From NCBI GenBank assembly GCA_027382625.1, contig JAJKFJ010022668.1, forward strand, positions 62,001-126,000: a stretch of DNA of 64,000 bases. The letters are read 5' to 3'. The translations under genes and the position numbers were made by a program. Shown one piece after another: positions 24,585-36,447 of this stretch. Every line of letters starts with the position of its first letter. The first letter of the stretch is position 1. The notes beneath the pieces were generated by a model, which did not search any database, was not told the origin of the DNA, and worked only from the letters and a program-made list of their open reading frames with translations. The DNA is from Tetmemena sp. SeJ-2015. Its lineage: Eukaryota; Ciliophora; Spirotrichea; Sporadotrichida; Oxytrichidae.

Positions 24585-25357
24585 TCATAGCAGTCCTTTA
24601 GAATATCTGACGATGGCAGCATGCTCCAGTTAGTTGACATCTTTTCCTTGATTACTATTTTTTGCTACTATAGCTTCCTCAAGCATAACCTTTCCTACCG
24701 CGTCTGCGTTGATTTTGGGTATGAATGGAACCCATGAAAATATCTTTTCTCCAAGTCTCTTGTCATTTAAATATTTTTGAAGAGACTTTCTTAAAACTTA
24801 TGAAGAAAATTCATATTGTCTCTATTTGTCAGGAGCCCAGGTCTGTAGATATTTAGGTTGGGCAAGCCGATAGTAAAATATATTTTATGAAAGTCTTAGC
24901 GTCTCTTTCGACCTCTCCTTTGGTTCTCATATAGAGGAACATTGATTTTGGATCTGACCCTCCTGATGTTAAGAGTCCATAATAAAAATAATGGAAAGCA
25001 TCTACAGCTTTGGCAAGTCTTGCAAACTCCAGGGGGTATTCATAATCTACTCTCTTAAAATTTTCAACTCCTGTCTTCACTCTAGATCCAAGTGTGCAAA
25101 TTAAACATATAGTTTTATACTATTTATTAGCAAAGGAATGCGTCATAGCCATTGAGTTCTGTGCCAAGCTTGTGGATCAAATCATGGAAATCTTCCATCT
25201 CGTAAACCTTAAGCTGGCATTTGAAATCTTCATCTTTCCACTCTTCTAGTCTTTTTCTCACTATCAGAGCAAGTTCTCCTATTCTTTCATCAGTTTTGGC
25301 GGCTCTTACTATCTCTTTCCCAATTGCTCCAGTAGCCCCAATCACAGCAATTCTCAC
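24585..25357 (-). CDS. TIP30/HTATIP2-like NAD(P)-binding oxidoreductase
   Basis: Atypical short-chain dehydrogenase/reductase fold. Minus from ATG 25357: Rossmann glycine motif GATGAIGKEIVRAA at residues 7-20, then CTLGSRVKTGVENFKRVD, matching the CLGTTR.kAG...VD block of the TIP30 family, YGLLTSGGSDPKSMFLYMRTKGEVE containing the Ser-x-x-Tyr-x3-Lys catalytic pattern (Y-M-R-T-K), and YRPGLLTNR. A 34-bp IES (TTTGC on the coding strand) separates the first two. The C-terminal part (RLGEKIFSWVPFIPKINADAVGK) is in another frame, so a further insert near 24750-24850 is unresolved. TGA 24585-24587. About 230 residues, normal size. Confidence 0.85.
25096..25129. other. IES, 34 bp, pointer GCAAA
   Basis: GCAAA at 25096-25100 and 25130-25134; removal joins GYDAFLC to TLGSRVKTG in the TIP30-like gene. 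Confidence 0.88.
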
Positions 25358-25513
25358 TTTTTAATTAGCTGAAGATAATAAAAACTAATCTTCCATTTAA
25401 TTAAGATTCAACCATAGTCTTTGATGTTTATCTAAATAAAGATTATAAAACTAACCACCTGCTATTAACCAAGTTTAATTTTGCATTTCATTTTTAAGAT
25501 GAATGAAACAAAT

Positions 25514-27094
25514 CAATAAAAGCCGTTTTATCTTAAATCTTGATTCTCTGTTGATATGAGTCTTCTTTAATTCATTCTCTAACCTCTCCTTGCTTAACCT
25601 GAGCTTAAAGCAGTGCCATAAGGGACTGAACTAAGTGGCCTTTTCTTAGAGTTAACTTCTTATCCAGCCAGTCCTGCATTAGCTGCAGTTATAGGTCTTC
25701 TTTGATTCGTAAATTAGCCACTCTGATATAAATTTCTAATGTTGTTTACTGCATCTAGAGGGACCTATTAGTTGCTAAGATGTGAAGAATTTTAATTGTA
25801 GCGTGAGACATTTGTTCTTAAGTTTCCTAAATTTCCAGAGGAAGTTTGTTGAGCCGCATCTTATTTTGGCTAGCTACCACTATATAATCTACTTAACTTG
25901 TAATTTGATAAAGGGCGATTATGAGTTGATGACTATCCCACTGATGAGGTGTTAATAAGTTGGGAAATAGGCTCATTTAAGATCCTATCATACAAGTTTT
26001 AGCCACCTGAGTTTTATTGAATGTTCATGTATTCTTCTCCACTAACAGCTGATTAAGCCCTCTATGAGATGAAAGCTTGTTATCTCTATTGCTATATCAG
26101 TCCTAAAATTTAAAATATTGACTAGTCTCTATTATAGCAATCTAGATTCATTAAGTCTCTCATTAAGCAGCAACTAAACTCTCTCATCTGCGAGGAAATT
26201 CTCCAGTAAACCTCTTTTATCCTGGCTTTGAATTAGTTATTGAGATACTATTGATGTCTGGAATCTGAATTTGATCAGACCTAATTTTAATGCTTTTCAC
26301 ATTTTTGATTTAGTTCAGAGTCTTTCTTTGCCTCACCTCCTCTCTCATCCTTAGGATGAATTCCTCGAATATCTAGTACATTTCACTCTCCTTTGATCCT
26401 TGAGCTTAAATCTTCTTTTCTTGAGTTTGCTCTATCTTCTTGAGATTACTTTACTCTTGAGCAAGCTAATCTTCAAGCATTTTAAGGATACCAGATTTTC
26501 GAAGTGAGTGATAGAAAAAGTATCTTTCTATTTCAAGAGAGAAATGAGTCTTGCTAAGGTTCATATCCCATAGAGTTTTAATGAAGTTTAGTAGCTTAGC
26601 ATTTCCATATTTCTGGATCTTGGCCTAAAGAATCTACTTTTCGTTGAGTTCTTTTTGCTTTGACTGCTAGCTCTCTTCCAAAAGCCTTTCTCTGTCATTC
26701 TAATTGAGAAGACTCAGCAGCTCTTGTATCTTAGAATGATCATTAGAGCTTTGTATAAATTGCTATGCCTACTTGTAAAGTTCATCGTACTCTGTGGTGG
26801 CCATACTCAACTTTGTCTTTACATCTTTGTTCTGATCTCTCACCTTAGTGATTTACTTCTCATAATTTTAATGATAAGATTCTAATATATCTCTAGGAAT
26901 CTCTTGTCAGATTCTTCTTCGTCGAGCTTGATCTTGAATTTTTTCAATTCCTTCTTGTGCAACTCAGACATGTCTCCTAAGAAGAGCGCACTTTCCCTAA
27001 TTTTGTTGAGCTTTGACTCCAATTGCTCTAATTTAGTTTTCTTTATGAGCAGATATTTCTAGTCATTTGAATTATTTATAAAACTGCTATTCAT
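25514..27094 (-). CDS. hypothetical coiled-coil protein
   Basis: Minus from ATG 27094. The first 300 residues are strong coiled coil (EQLESKLNKIRESA, TEYDELYKQAQQFI, LLSLLNQNDRERLLEE). A central section LLNFIKTLWDMNLSK is less charged, and the C-terminal third is Ser/Asn/Gln-rich and probably disordered. Frame changes near 26880 and 26210 indicate inserts. The end is uncertain: a TGA near 25514 is the simplest. Such architecture is common among ciliate cytoskeletal or ciliary proteins, but no family was recognised. Confidence 0.55.
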
Positions 27095-27465
27095 TAATAC
27101 TAAAAATGTTTATATAAAAAAGAATCAGACTTGAGATCTTCAATGTCCTTTTGAATTTATTCGATGTGTGCCTATGAAAAGCAGTTATGTTACATTCATT
27201 TTGTAAAAAGATTAAATTACTCTGTAAGCAAGGAGGAAGTCCTTTTCCTTTCGGTCAAACGCTCTTTCAAAGCTGAAGTCTAAGAAGTTAGATTAAATTT
27301 ATGTGTGTGTGTGGGGTTGGAATTAGCGCTAAAATCAATATTCAACTGAATTCCAAAAATAAAAAGCATGAAAAATAATAAGCACGAAAAGCTTAATCAC
27401 CCTACAAAATTGTCTGAATCTATTTTATTTCATATTTGTAATCTCTGTTCCAATAGCAGCAGGTG
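27095..27465. other. spacer with short GT repeat
   Basis: AT-rich region between divergent genes; contains a short (GT)n run at about 27302-27311. No gene seen. Confidence 0.4.
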
Positions 27466-30400
27466 ATGTGGGGCATCCTATAGAACAATAAATCTAAATT
27501 GAGTGGAGGCAAAGAATCCGATATTGCTAAAAAATAATATATGCTTTTATAATTAAACTTAGCATTGAAATATTTAAGAATACTAAGAGAGAAAATAACC
27601 GGCAGGCTACTTTGAATTTCGGGTAAAGCCAGCAGAAGAGTGAGAACTCCCGGAATAATGTAGTAAAAGAGGAAAAGCACAGGAAGAGAAAGTATCCCAT
27701 TATCAGAAGCGATGATTCAAGTTTTGAGGAAGAAGTTTAAAAAAAGAGAGCCTTAAACAATAACAAAGGAGAGAGACAATTAAGATCTATGTAACAAGGC
27801 CTTCTCAGCTTTGATGGGTAAAATAAATAGCTCATTTTTATATTTAAAGTTTGTTATAAGTCTGGATCCATATAAACCCAGCCAATAAATTCCTAGGAAA
27901 ATTTGAAATTTACTTTTATCTAGTTCAAAACTTCCCATCTCAGGCAGTAAGGATCAAGATGAGAAAATTGCAAAGAGATTGAAGAAAAAAGAAGAGAAGC
28001 AGAACTTTTAATAAATGCAAAAAAGACAAGGCAAAGATAAAAATCAAGATCAGATTGAGAAAATGGAGCAAGAAGTTGCCACTGAAGCCACAAAAGTGAG
28101 AGACCTAGAGCAAAATTTGCAAATGATTAGAGAAGAAGCTGAAAAGTTGAGGCAGCGAAGAATGAACGAACGTGAGGAGAGATAAAAGGCGTATGAGTGC
28201 TAGCAGTATAAATAACTGCTTGAAGTTATAAAAAGCGAAATATCTAAAGAGAAAAATTCTGGATTGTGGGAGGGACTCTGTAAAGAAGAGTTGGCGGCAA
28301 TTTTCAGTGACGTTAAGACTGTCTTTGAAAATAACAAAATTTAGAAAGGTAAGTAACTCCGAAACGAGGTTTAGGTTTGTCTTAATTCCTGTTCTTTTAG
28401 AGGGTAATCAGTTGATCTTATCTGTCTATCTAAACATGATGCAAACAATTGAGCAAAGCAGTAGCCAGTAAAAAATTGAAAAATTCTTTAAGAACAACTT
28501 AAATAAAAGTAATTTTTATTTATAGTTTTCTTATCATTTTATTTGATAAATTTTATAATTTAATTTAAACAACCATGTGTAAATTTTAAAGAAGAAAAAT
28601 TAGGCGCCAAAGAATAAAAAAAAGCATCATGCCAACAAAAAGAAGTCCAAGCAAGATAAAAAGCATTCTAAAAATTTAGTTACTTCTATGTTAAAGCAAG
28701 ATGTGGAACCTGCGAAACTGCTTTTCATATTTGGAAACACTCTCTTGATCCGAGAATACGTTCTGAATGAATTGAAATCTAATCATAATCTCATCATCTA
28801 GAGAATATCACTGATTCAAAAAAGAAACTTGTAACTCTTCAGATAATCAATCAACGAGGGGACTTAATCAACAGTGTAATACGCTCAAAATGGGTAACCA
28901 ATATATAGGGTATAAAATTTAGAAAGATTCCATTTAAAGTGTATAAAAATTTTCAACCCAACCAAGTTCTATCTTCGAGGCATTTTTCAATAAAAGCTTG
29001 TAAAACTCTGCCTAGCAAAAGTAAGCATCGAACTCGTCAACTGAAAGTACTGATCAATCTAGTTCTAATAGCATGAACTCAGCTCAGCAGTAATCTCCAT
29101 AGTACTCTCAAAAAATTCTTTTCTTTGAGGACATAGATATCGCATTCCAAGATGAAGGAGATTTCTATAGTTAACTCTAAAAATTAATGATGATCACTAA
29201 AGTTCCCATCGTGCTCACAGCTAGTAAACCTTATTATTTATTAAGATTATTTAGTGTAAAATTAATATGGTTTAACAAAGAGAGAGTTTAATAGGCATTT
29301 CTATCATAGTTAAAAGAGGCAGAAATAAAGTATCAGTCAGTCGGGTATAGATATCAGCGCTCACCTGGTTAAATTATTCGAGCTTATTTGAAGGTCATCT
29401 ACATCTTCGAAAATTTTATAAATTTTGTGAATGAGAACATGACAAGTACATTAGCATAAATGAGTAGCTCGGAAATTTAGAATCTCGTGAATTCTTTGAT
29501 AAGTAATTAATTCCAAATTGTCAACTAAAGAATCAACGAGGCTTACAGAGAGTATGGAAGGAATCTACCCCTTCTCCTCAATATTTTGCACCTGATTATA
29601 ATTGAGACTCTAGTTTCTACAAATTAGCCATATGGCCTTCATAACTAAAAAGGACCTATTTTTACCAATAATTCTACAAAAGCTACAAGCCAGAGTACTC
29701 TTTTTGGGAATGCTCTGGATCAATTTTGCTATAATGAGGATTCTACTTTAAGAGAGTCTGTTAGAGATGATCTAGAGTAACTTGAAAATTATGCTTCGCT
29801 AATTGAGGGATTAAGTGAGCATGATGTCATTTACAAAAGTATAAACGATAGAGTAGATGTTCTCGAAACTGTTGATGACGGCTTTTTAAAAGAAGAGAGT
29901 GAAAATAATAGGCCTGTCTTTTCAACTAAAAAGAACCCTAAGTTAATGCTTAACCATTTCGATTTGCTTTACACTTTGAAAGAGGAAGAATCTCAGTTCA
30001 TCCAAATTCTAAGTTAAGCAAATAGAGTTAGTCTTTAATAAAAAGGAGACTCTTAAAAGGCAATTTAAAGAGAAGAATTGAGGATAGACGATTAATAAAA
30101 ACACCTTCAGGTCTTTAGAGAAAATATAGGTGGTTCAAGCAGTAACTTATCTAATGGCGATGCAAGATTGTTGAGGGATTACATGAGATAGATTTGCGAA
30201 GGGTTCTTCACTTAAAGCTTGAACAAACGCTGAACTACTGCCAGGTAATGTACAATTATGCTGGGAAACAATTTCTTTGGCTACTCTAACTAGCAAAACA
30301 TATCATCAGATGATGACACTTCAAGTGATGATTAAAAATGTATTCCATTTAAATTGATTAGATAATATGATCAGAGCTGGCAGATGAATCTGAACGATCC

Positions 30401-31283
30401 ACTTTTAAAATGCTTCACAATGAGGGACTTTCCAGTGACTTTGAAAGAAAATGCAGACATCCAGTAGATCTATAAAGCTATGACTTTGCATACCTTTAGC
30501 ATTAAAGATTGCAAAAGCATAAGCTTAGGAAGTCTTCAAGCTTCAAGTGTCCAGGAAATGGAAGATTTTTCAGTTTATCCCTTGATAGAGTACGAGTAAG
30601 TGGAAGAATAGAAAATGAGCAATGAGATCGTCATCTATGATAGCAGTGTTGATGAGGGCATGACTGACTAAGAAAATGACATGAATAAAAATATTTCAGA
30701 AAAGAGATAGTTTTACAAATATAGCTTGATTAATTATTTGAGCAATAACTAAAGCCAAGCGTAAACATAGAGCCAGGCTAGTATTCTTTTGAGCAGTCAG
30801 ATATCTGCGCAAGCAATTCAGAATTAACCTACCAAAGTTATTAAGAGAGTAATAGACTTGGCGAGTCCTTAAAACAAGCATGGATTAGGAAAGCCACAAA
30901 AGTAGTAAATGCTCCTAAATGCAAACTTTTTCAAAGCAGCTGCTAAAGAACATACTCAAAAGATTAAGCACAAACCAAAAGGATAATAGGACTAACTTTA
31001 TCCTCAAGCCTTGCTTAAAGAAATTTCTGAGTATGATAGATTGTTCGAAATCCATGAGAAAACAACTATCAATATTTAAGACTAACACCTTAGAGATTTA
31101 TTATTCAAGCGAGTGATGAGGGCTGAAAAGTTAATTCTATCAAGTTAAAACAATATCAATGGAGGCAATTTAGAATGGAACAAGAGTAAGAAATAACTAT
31201 AAGGGCATATGACTTAAAATCAAATAGATAATATCACAGAGTGTATGATAAGCATAGATGAAATGGAGCTAAGTTTCGTATGA
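27466..31283 (+). CDS. ATAD5/Elg1-like AAA+ clamp-loader relative
   Basis: The N-terminus (start placed at ATG 27466 but uncertain) is basic with RQATLNFG, resembling a PCNA-interacting box. A coiled, Lys/Glu-rich part follows. The AAA+ region shows LLFIFGNTLLIREYVLNEL in the Walker A position, FFEDIDIAFQDEGDF in the Walker B position, and VPIVLTASKP, the sensor-1-like strand, in the order and wording seen in ATAD5/Elg1 and RFC1. Downstream, SLIEGLSEHDVIYKS and a long helical C-terminus fit the clamp-loader large-subunit type. The Walker A lacks the usual GxxGxGK(T/S). Short inserts near 27820, 28350, 28500-28600 and 28900 are unresolved. TGA 31281-31283. About 1,150 residues. Confidence 0.55.
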
Positions 31284-31287
31284 CCTC

Positions 31288-31504
31288 TCACTCGCTTTCT
31301 GTATCTAAAATGTTGAACTTCAAGTGAATTAATTTATTTGGCGAAGCAATTTCATAGACATCAGCTTTTCATATTTTTTCATGCCTTAAAGTCTAAGAAT
31401 TGAATCATCTCTCCGTATTCATCTGCTACTTCTTTGAATTTCCGCTTGTGATCTATATCATAATTTTCGCTTTCATGCTTGCTTTCTTAGTCTTCTTAAT
31501 CCAT
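31288..31504 (-). CDS. small conserved-looking protein, about 65 aa
   Basis: Minus from ATG 31504 to TGA 31288-31290, only 4 bp from the convergent stop of the AAA+ gene. Without editing the frame ends early; removing a 19-bp AT-rich insert flanked by GC gives a continuous 65-residue acidic/helical protein (FKEVADEYGEMIQFLDF then KADVYEIASPNKLIHLKFNIL). No signal peptide or motif. The short size and precise frame repair suggest a real small gene, but it could be one segment of a larger scrambled gene. Confidence 0.5.
31364..31382. other. IES candidate, 19 bp, pointer GC
   Basis: GC at 31364-31365 and 31383-31384; removal deletes TGAs and continues the 65-residue frame. A 2-bp pointer is weak evidence on its own. 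Confidence 0.5.
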
Positions 31505-31686
31505 TTTAAAATAAATTTTAGCCTAAAATTGAATTAGAATATTTAAGACTCTTCTTTACTATTCTCATTCATAAGTTATTTTTATTACTCCTAAGTCTTA
31601 GAAAGTAATATCTTCAAAATTATAATTCAAATTGTGATATAGGTGGGCATGTAGTTTAAATAAATCCCCGTTGTTCAACCTCTGAG

Positions 31687-32502
31687 ATGCGAGTGAAACT
31701 AGCCTCTATTCAGCATCACCAGAGAGTTCATAAAGCAGCAACTACTATACAAACTTGGTTTCATATGTTTAACATAACTTCATTATAAATTGCTAAGTTT
31801 CGAATGGTGAAGAATCGATTTAAGTTTCGGAAGCTAGTCTAAGATAGAATTAAGGGAGCGTAATCATTCAGAAGATATGGAGAAGGCACTTGATGTATAA
31901 AGTGGTCCCCAACATTGTTCAAATAACGAGAGTGATGGCTCATTAAAAAATTCTAAAATACCTAAGAGGATATATGTAAGCAGCTTGGAGTTACTATATT
32001 CATTTTTAGGGCAAACAAAGCAGTTAGGGAAATGCTTCAGCTGAGAAGAATGGATTAAAACTTTGAGTTTTTCGATTAGATGAGAAAGGACCTAGAGACT
32101 AATGTGGCGCAGAGAGTTTGGAATCAGTGGTTGAGATACAAGAGCATGCAAGCTCAGCTTCTCAAGATTGCTCAAAGCTGGAAAGAGAAGAAGAAGAGCT
32201 TGAAAAGAGAGCTCAAGCACAGTAGCTCGAAGGTGTCTGGCAACAAAATTGATCATCATTATTACTCCAAAGGTGGATCTAATAGCCCTAAATCTAACTC
32301 CAAGATGGGGAATAGTCCAATGACAATCCCTAAAAGGACAGTTCAAAAGTCTTCTTCTACAAAGCCGCAACCAAACTCCCAGGCACAAACTCAAGTAAAA
32401 AAGGTTCCTTCTACTCTATTGCTCAATAAATATTTTTATAAAATATAAATTCCAAAAATTTTTTGTTATAAAGTGATAATAATCTTTCTTTATTTAAATT
32501 GA
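31687..32502 (+). CDS. IQ-motif (calmodulin-binding) protein
   Basis: ATG 31687. Two IQ-like helices are visible: TTIQTWFHMFNITSLQIAKFRM and VIIQKIWRRHLMYK (IQxxWRR type), expected to bind calmodulin or related EF-hand light chains. After a frame change near 31860 (insert unresolved) the sequence continues through NVAQRVWNQWLRYKSMQAQLLKI, then a Ser/Lys/Gln-rich tail to TGA 32500-32502. About 240 residues. It could be linked functionally to the EF-hand proteins at 46-50 kb, but that is speculation. Confidence 0.6.
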
Positions 32503-32731
32503 TAAATACTTGCCAACAGTAATTTTCTTCCTTTTTATAAGTTTAGAATCACCTGAAACAAACTTTAAGATCTCTTAATTCAAGGGAAACAACTAATTAG
32601 GTCTTCCGAAAGAAAGCAACTCAAATTTAGGAGTGGCTTTATTCCCTGAAGAGCAAAATTAAAAATCAATGAGTCAAAAAAAGAGAGAGTCTCTGTCTCC
32701 TATTTCTACTTTTAAATATTTTATTTGCAAT

Positions 32732-33530
32732 ATGATTTCAGAGTAGAAGAGAATGGCTTTTAGAAAGAGAGAACGCTCTTCTGACTCTTCTCAAGCTTCA
32801 AGTAGGAGCAAGACTTCTAAGAATCCTTCAAACAAGAATATTGTTACTCAACCTGCCTAGAGCAGCTAAGTGCTAGAGACTGAAAGAGATGAGCAGCTTC
32901 AATATTCTGAGGACAAAGTTTATCGATGCAAAGAAAATTAGCACAGAGGCCTTAAAAGGAGCAAATTTAAATATTAAATTATAATATAGATAATCTTTAT
33001 TGAGCACTTAAGCGTTTTTAATTGAAGCAGATGCAATAAAATAAGAACCTTACACAAGTAGGCAGCACGAGTGTACTTGCTAGTTAAGAAAATCAATTTG
33101 GAGAAAAGACTATGGGTTCAAATCAAAATGCAAAGAGAAGTGATGTAGATATGAATAGTTTGAATCTAGATACCGTTTCAAATGGATCAGATAATGAGGT
33201 AATCAAAGTTTAAGCCTTGAAGGCAGAAAGCAAGCACATAAACTAATAGAATCAATATCTAAAGCAGAATTCTAAATTGCTCAACCCCTCTACTAGTACA
33301 AGGAAAAAGATGTATCAAATGCAGCATGGGAAGAGCTCAAGTAGGTCAGGGATTATTGATGAGGGAGCAGAGACTTCATCTCCTAGAAACAATAAGCAAT
33401 CATAGGAAGTCATTCAAGAATCATCATCATAAATCTAGATGAAATAGTTGAAAAGGAAAAATCCAAACAGGATCATGAATAGACAGTAAAAATCAGAGTT
33501 AATTAAAATTAATTGCTTTATATTGAGTTG
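32732..33530 (+). CDS. hypothetical Ser/Gln/Lys-rich protein
   Basis: ATG 32732 begins a basic Arg/Ser-rich section; after a frame change near 32960-33060 a long Gln/Asn/Ser/Lys-rich frame continues to about 33530. No hydrophobic core, motif or domain. Probably disordered; boundaries are approximate. Confidence 0.4.
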
Positions 33531-33702
33531 TAGATGAGAAATTTTAATCGAAAGGTACTATGCCGTACAGCAGAAAGAAAACAGTCAACAAGAAATGAGT
33601 GAGTGAATGTTAATTTGATAAAAAATGATGATCTATTTGCTGCATTCTCTGGATAAATTTCTTAAGTGGGAAGTTAATAAAATAGGACACTATATTATCG
33701 TA

Positions 33703-36150
33703 ATGGAAAATCAAGCCAACTTTGCATAAACTTTTAAATATTAGTAATAGGAATTATTTGGAGCTTATCCTGGGAAGAGTATGAACAGTCACCCTTAATT
33801 TCTAGAATTTATGGAAGTAGATTAAACCGACCAAAGCCTCTTTGGTGATATGAACGATTATATTTATAAGTGTGTAAATTAGAAATTTTAGATTTATCAC
33901 AGCTGCCAGTAGAATTTCATTGCAAAGGTCTGCAACAAGAATCCGAGGGAATGAGTTAATAAGATTATAACAATCCTCTGCAATCTGAGCAAATACTTGA
34001 TAAAAAATAAACAGCAGCACTTACTTAAAGCTGCTGCTCATCAAGAGTTTTAAATGGGAGCCTTGACATTTCAGAATCCAAAAATTCTTTGTAAATTAAA
34101 AACCCTTTTGCGTCATAGCCTATGATTATATATGATCATTATAATTCATTTTTTTATTGAATGAACCAAGTTAACCAAGAATAATATAAATTATTTTTTT
34201 TATAAAGAGGAAATTAAGCCTTAGAAGAGGAGCCTTTGTTACCTGAGAAGCAATATAAACGAAGTTGATTTGTCAAACAGGTGTAGAATAATGTAATATC
34301 TTTAAATTATTATTTTATTTATAGTCAAAAAAATATCGCTGCACTTGCATGGTTGAAGAAACTAAGCCAGAATATTAAAAAATAGTGCCTCAGTATTACG
34401 AACGCCTAGATCTAAAATTGATATTTTAACCTGAAAAGTTCATATTTTTAATGAGATTTAGTGAAATATTTTTAATTGTTCAAGAAGATAAAATAGAAAA
34501 TGCAAAATTTTGTGTCAGTAAAGCTCAGGTTAGAATCCAACTCGCTATAGTCAGACTTCAAGTCTACAGAAATTAAATACTATTGAAGAGGCTGAAATAG
34601 AGCGACTAGCTAAATGAATATATATATTGGATGAAATGCTTCAAAATCTGCTGCTTTTGCTATGAGAAAGGAGACGTGTGACTGCCACTGCTGCTCTAAA
34701 CCTTTAGCAGAAATTTTATATTTTAAATAAAATTGTTATGCTATAGAGGGACTATCTTATGAATTAAGGTAGTGCAAAGTGTTTTTTTTAGAAATGTAAT
34801 TTACTATGGAAAACATTTCCTTTGATTAATCCAATTACGGCGAGTAGCCTAACATGTGCACTTTATAAAAATAGCTCTATTATTTTAGAGTGCGTTACTT
34901 AGCCCCCTTTACTCCAAGAAAATATTGAGCGATTGTTGTGAAATGGGTTCTAGTAATAGAATCAGAGCAAGTAGTTGTAAAGAAAGCAATCAAGGAGCAA
35001 GTAAATATTGGGTACATATTAATTTTAAGTGTTATGAGACAAGAGTGCGAAAATTACATGATGGAGGATGTTATGTTTCAAGATGAGCCAGATTAAAATC
35101 TATTTCACAAGCCTCCGTCACAGAGCTGCTGTTCAAAGGACAGATTACTCCCTAAGTAGTAGAGCTTTAAGGAATTATTATTTATTATTAGAATTGGTTG
35201 CAAAGCCACTAAGGACTGAGTACCTTACCTATGGATGACACCATTCTTATTCCAATATAAGCCTCTCAGAACGAAGACAGAGAGATCGAAGAGCTTATAT
35301 ATGCTTATAAATATATATTTGAAGCTAGGCATAGCTCAAGATTAATCTCCGTATTCTGAAGCTATGGAGTTTAAGCGTTATGCAGATCATGAGAATCGGA
35401 AGAAATTATAATCATCTAAAACTTTTATAATATCTTCGCAACTATCATTTGTATTCAAATTTATTATATTATCTTAGATATGTTTGAAATATAAATTGAG
35501 GGGGAAATGCCTTGAATTTAGTTTAAATATATAATATTTAATGGATACATAGTTTCATTATAATTTCTTTATAATTATGAGTTTGATTTCCTTAAATTTT
35601 GTAAAAACTTTTTTAAGAAATAGTGTTAGGAAATAGAAGGCAACAATGAAGAAATTGTAAATTTCGAGCCTTGCCCACTATAGACTAGCGATAGTGAGTA
35701 GTTAAATTGTTTAAAATTAATTTGTTGTATTTAGTTAGCTATATAGAAACACAACGAGGAGATAGAAAGTATGTGCTAACTGATAATCAGATTAATTAGG
35801 TAAATAGACCCCAACTACGTTGTAGATAGCGAAAACACCAATTTATGTTTCCCTCTCGAGGAAGGAAGCTCAATTAAACAGACTCACGACCTTGGGCAAG
35901 ACTCAGTCTTCTAAAAGAGGAGTTCTGACGACCAAACATTCCTGCATTCTCATTTCTAAGACATAATAGCTAGTGACTAGAACGAATGGAGTCCATAGGT
36001 TGAAAAGTTTCAGCTCTAAAATGATTAATCACAAAATATATGTCGTTCACTTTTATTCATAAGTTTAAATCACAAAACTACTAACAAGTGTAACTGCCTC
36101 TCTAAATTATTGCTACTAAATGAAATTTAAAAGTGGATAAAATGATTTTA
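33703..36150 (+). CDS. patchwork of coding segments with Cys clusters, gene(s) unresolved
   Basis: Several plus-strand segments look coding but do not join in one frame: 33703-33950 (Phe/Gln-rich, with KCVNQKF and HSCQQNF), 34330-34680 (KYRCTCMVEETKPEY ... FKICCFCYEKGD) followed by CHCCSKP, 35040-35215 (Cys and Gln-rich), 35220-35360 (acidic), and 35820-36060 (Ser/Asp-rich). The paired cysteines suggest a zinc-binding module. AT-rich stretches lie between. This may be one gene with many IESs, or scrambled pieces of more than one. No function assigned. Confidence 0.3.
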
Positions 36151-36447
36151 ATGACCAATTGCTTGCATAAAGTTTCTGATTTTTCTTTATTTAAATTAAT
36201 CAGGTTATTATAAGATTTTAATTATGGTTGGAATAATTAGGGAGAATAGGAATACAGCGTTGATTAATAGGAGAGATTACTGAGGGGGTCGGGTGCCCCT
36301 TTGCAAATAAATTAACTATCAAGCTTATAATAATTATTGAAATAATTTGGTTAGCTAACACAACCAAATCTTATTAGCACCTCCCCGTCAGAGATCCTCA
36401 CAGATACAACACCCCACTAACTAATAGGCGCCATAGACATCAATACA

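Noticed and set aside
27302..27318. GT-rich run followed by GGGGTTGG as telomere-like sequence
   Set aside because: Spirotrich telomeres are G4T4 repeats; this is a short simple repeat with a single G4.
27420..27680. Minus-strand 86-residue hydrophobic open frame
   Set aside because: Opposite to the N-terminus of the AAA+ gene; its AT-rich codons and lack of continuation suggest a shadow frame.
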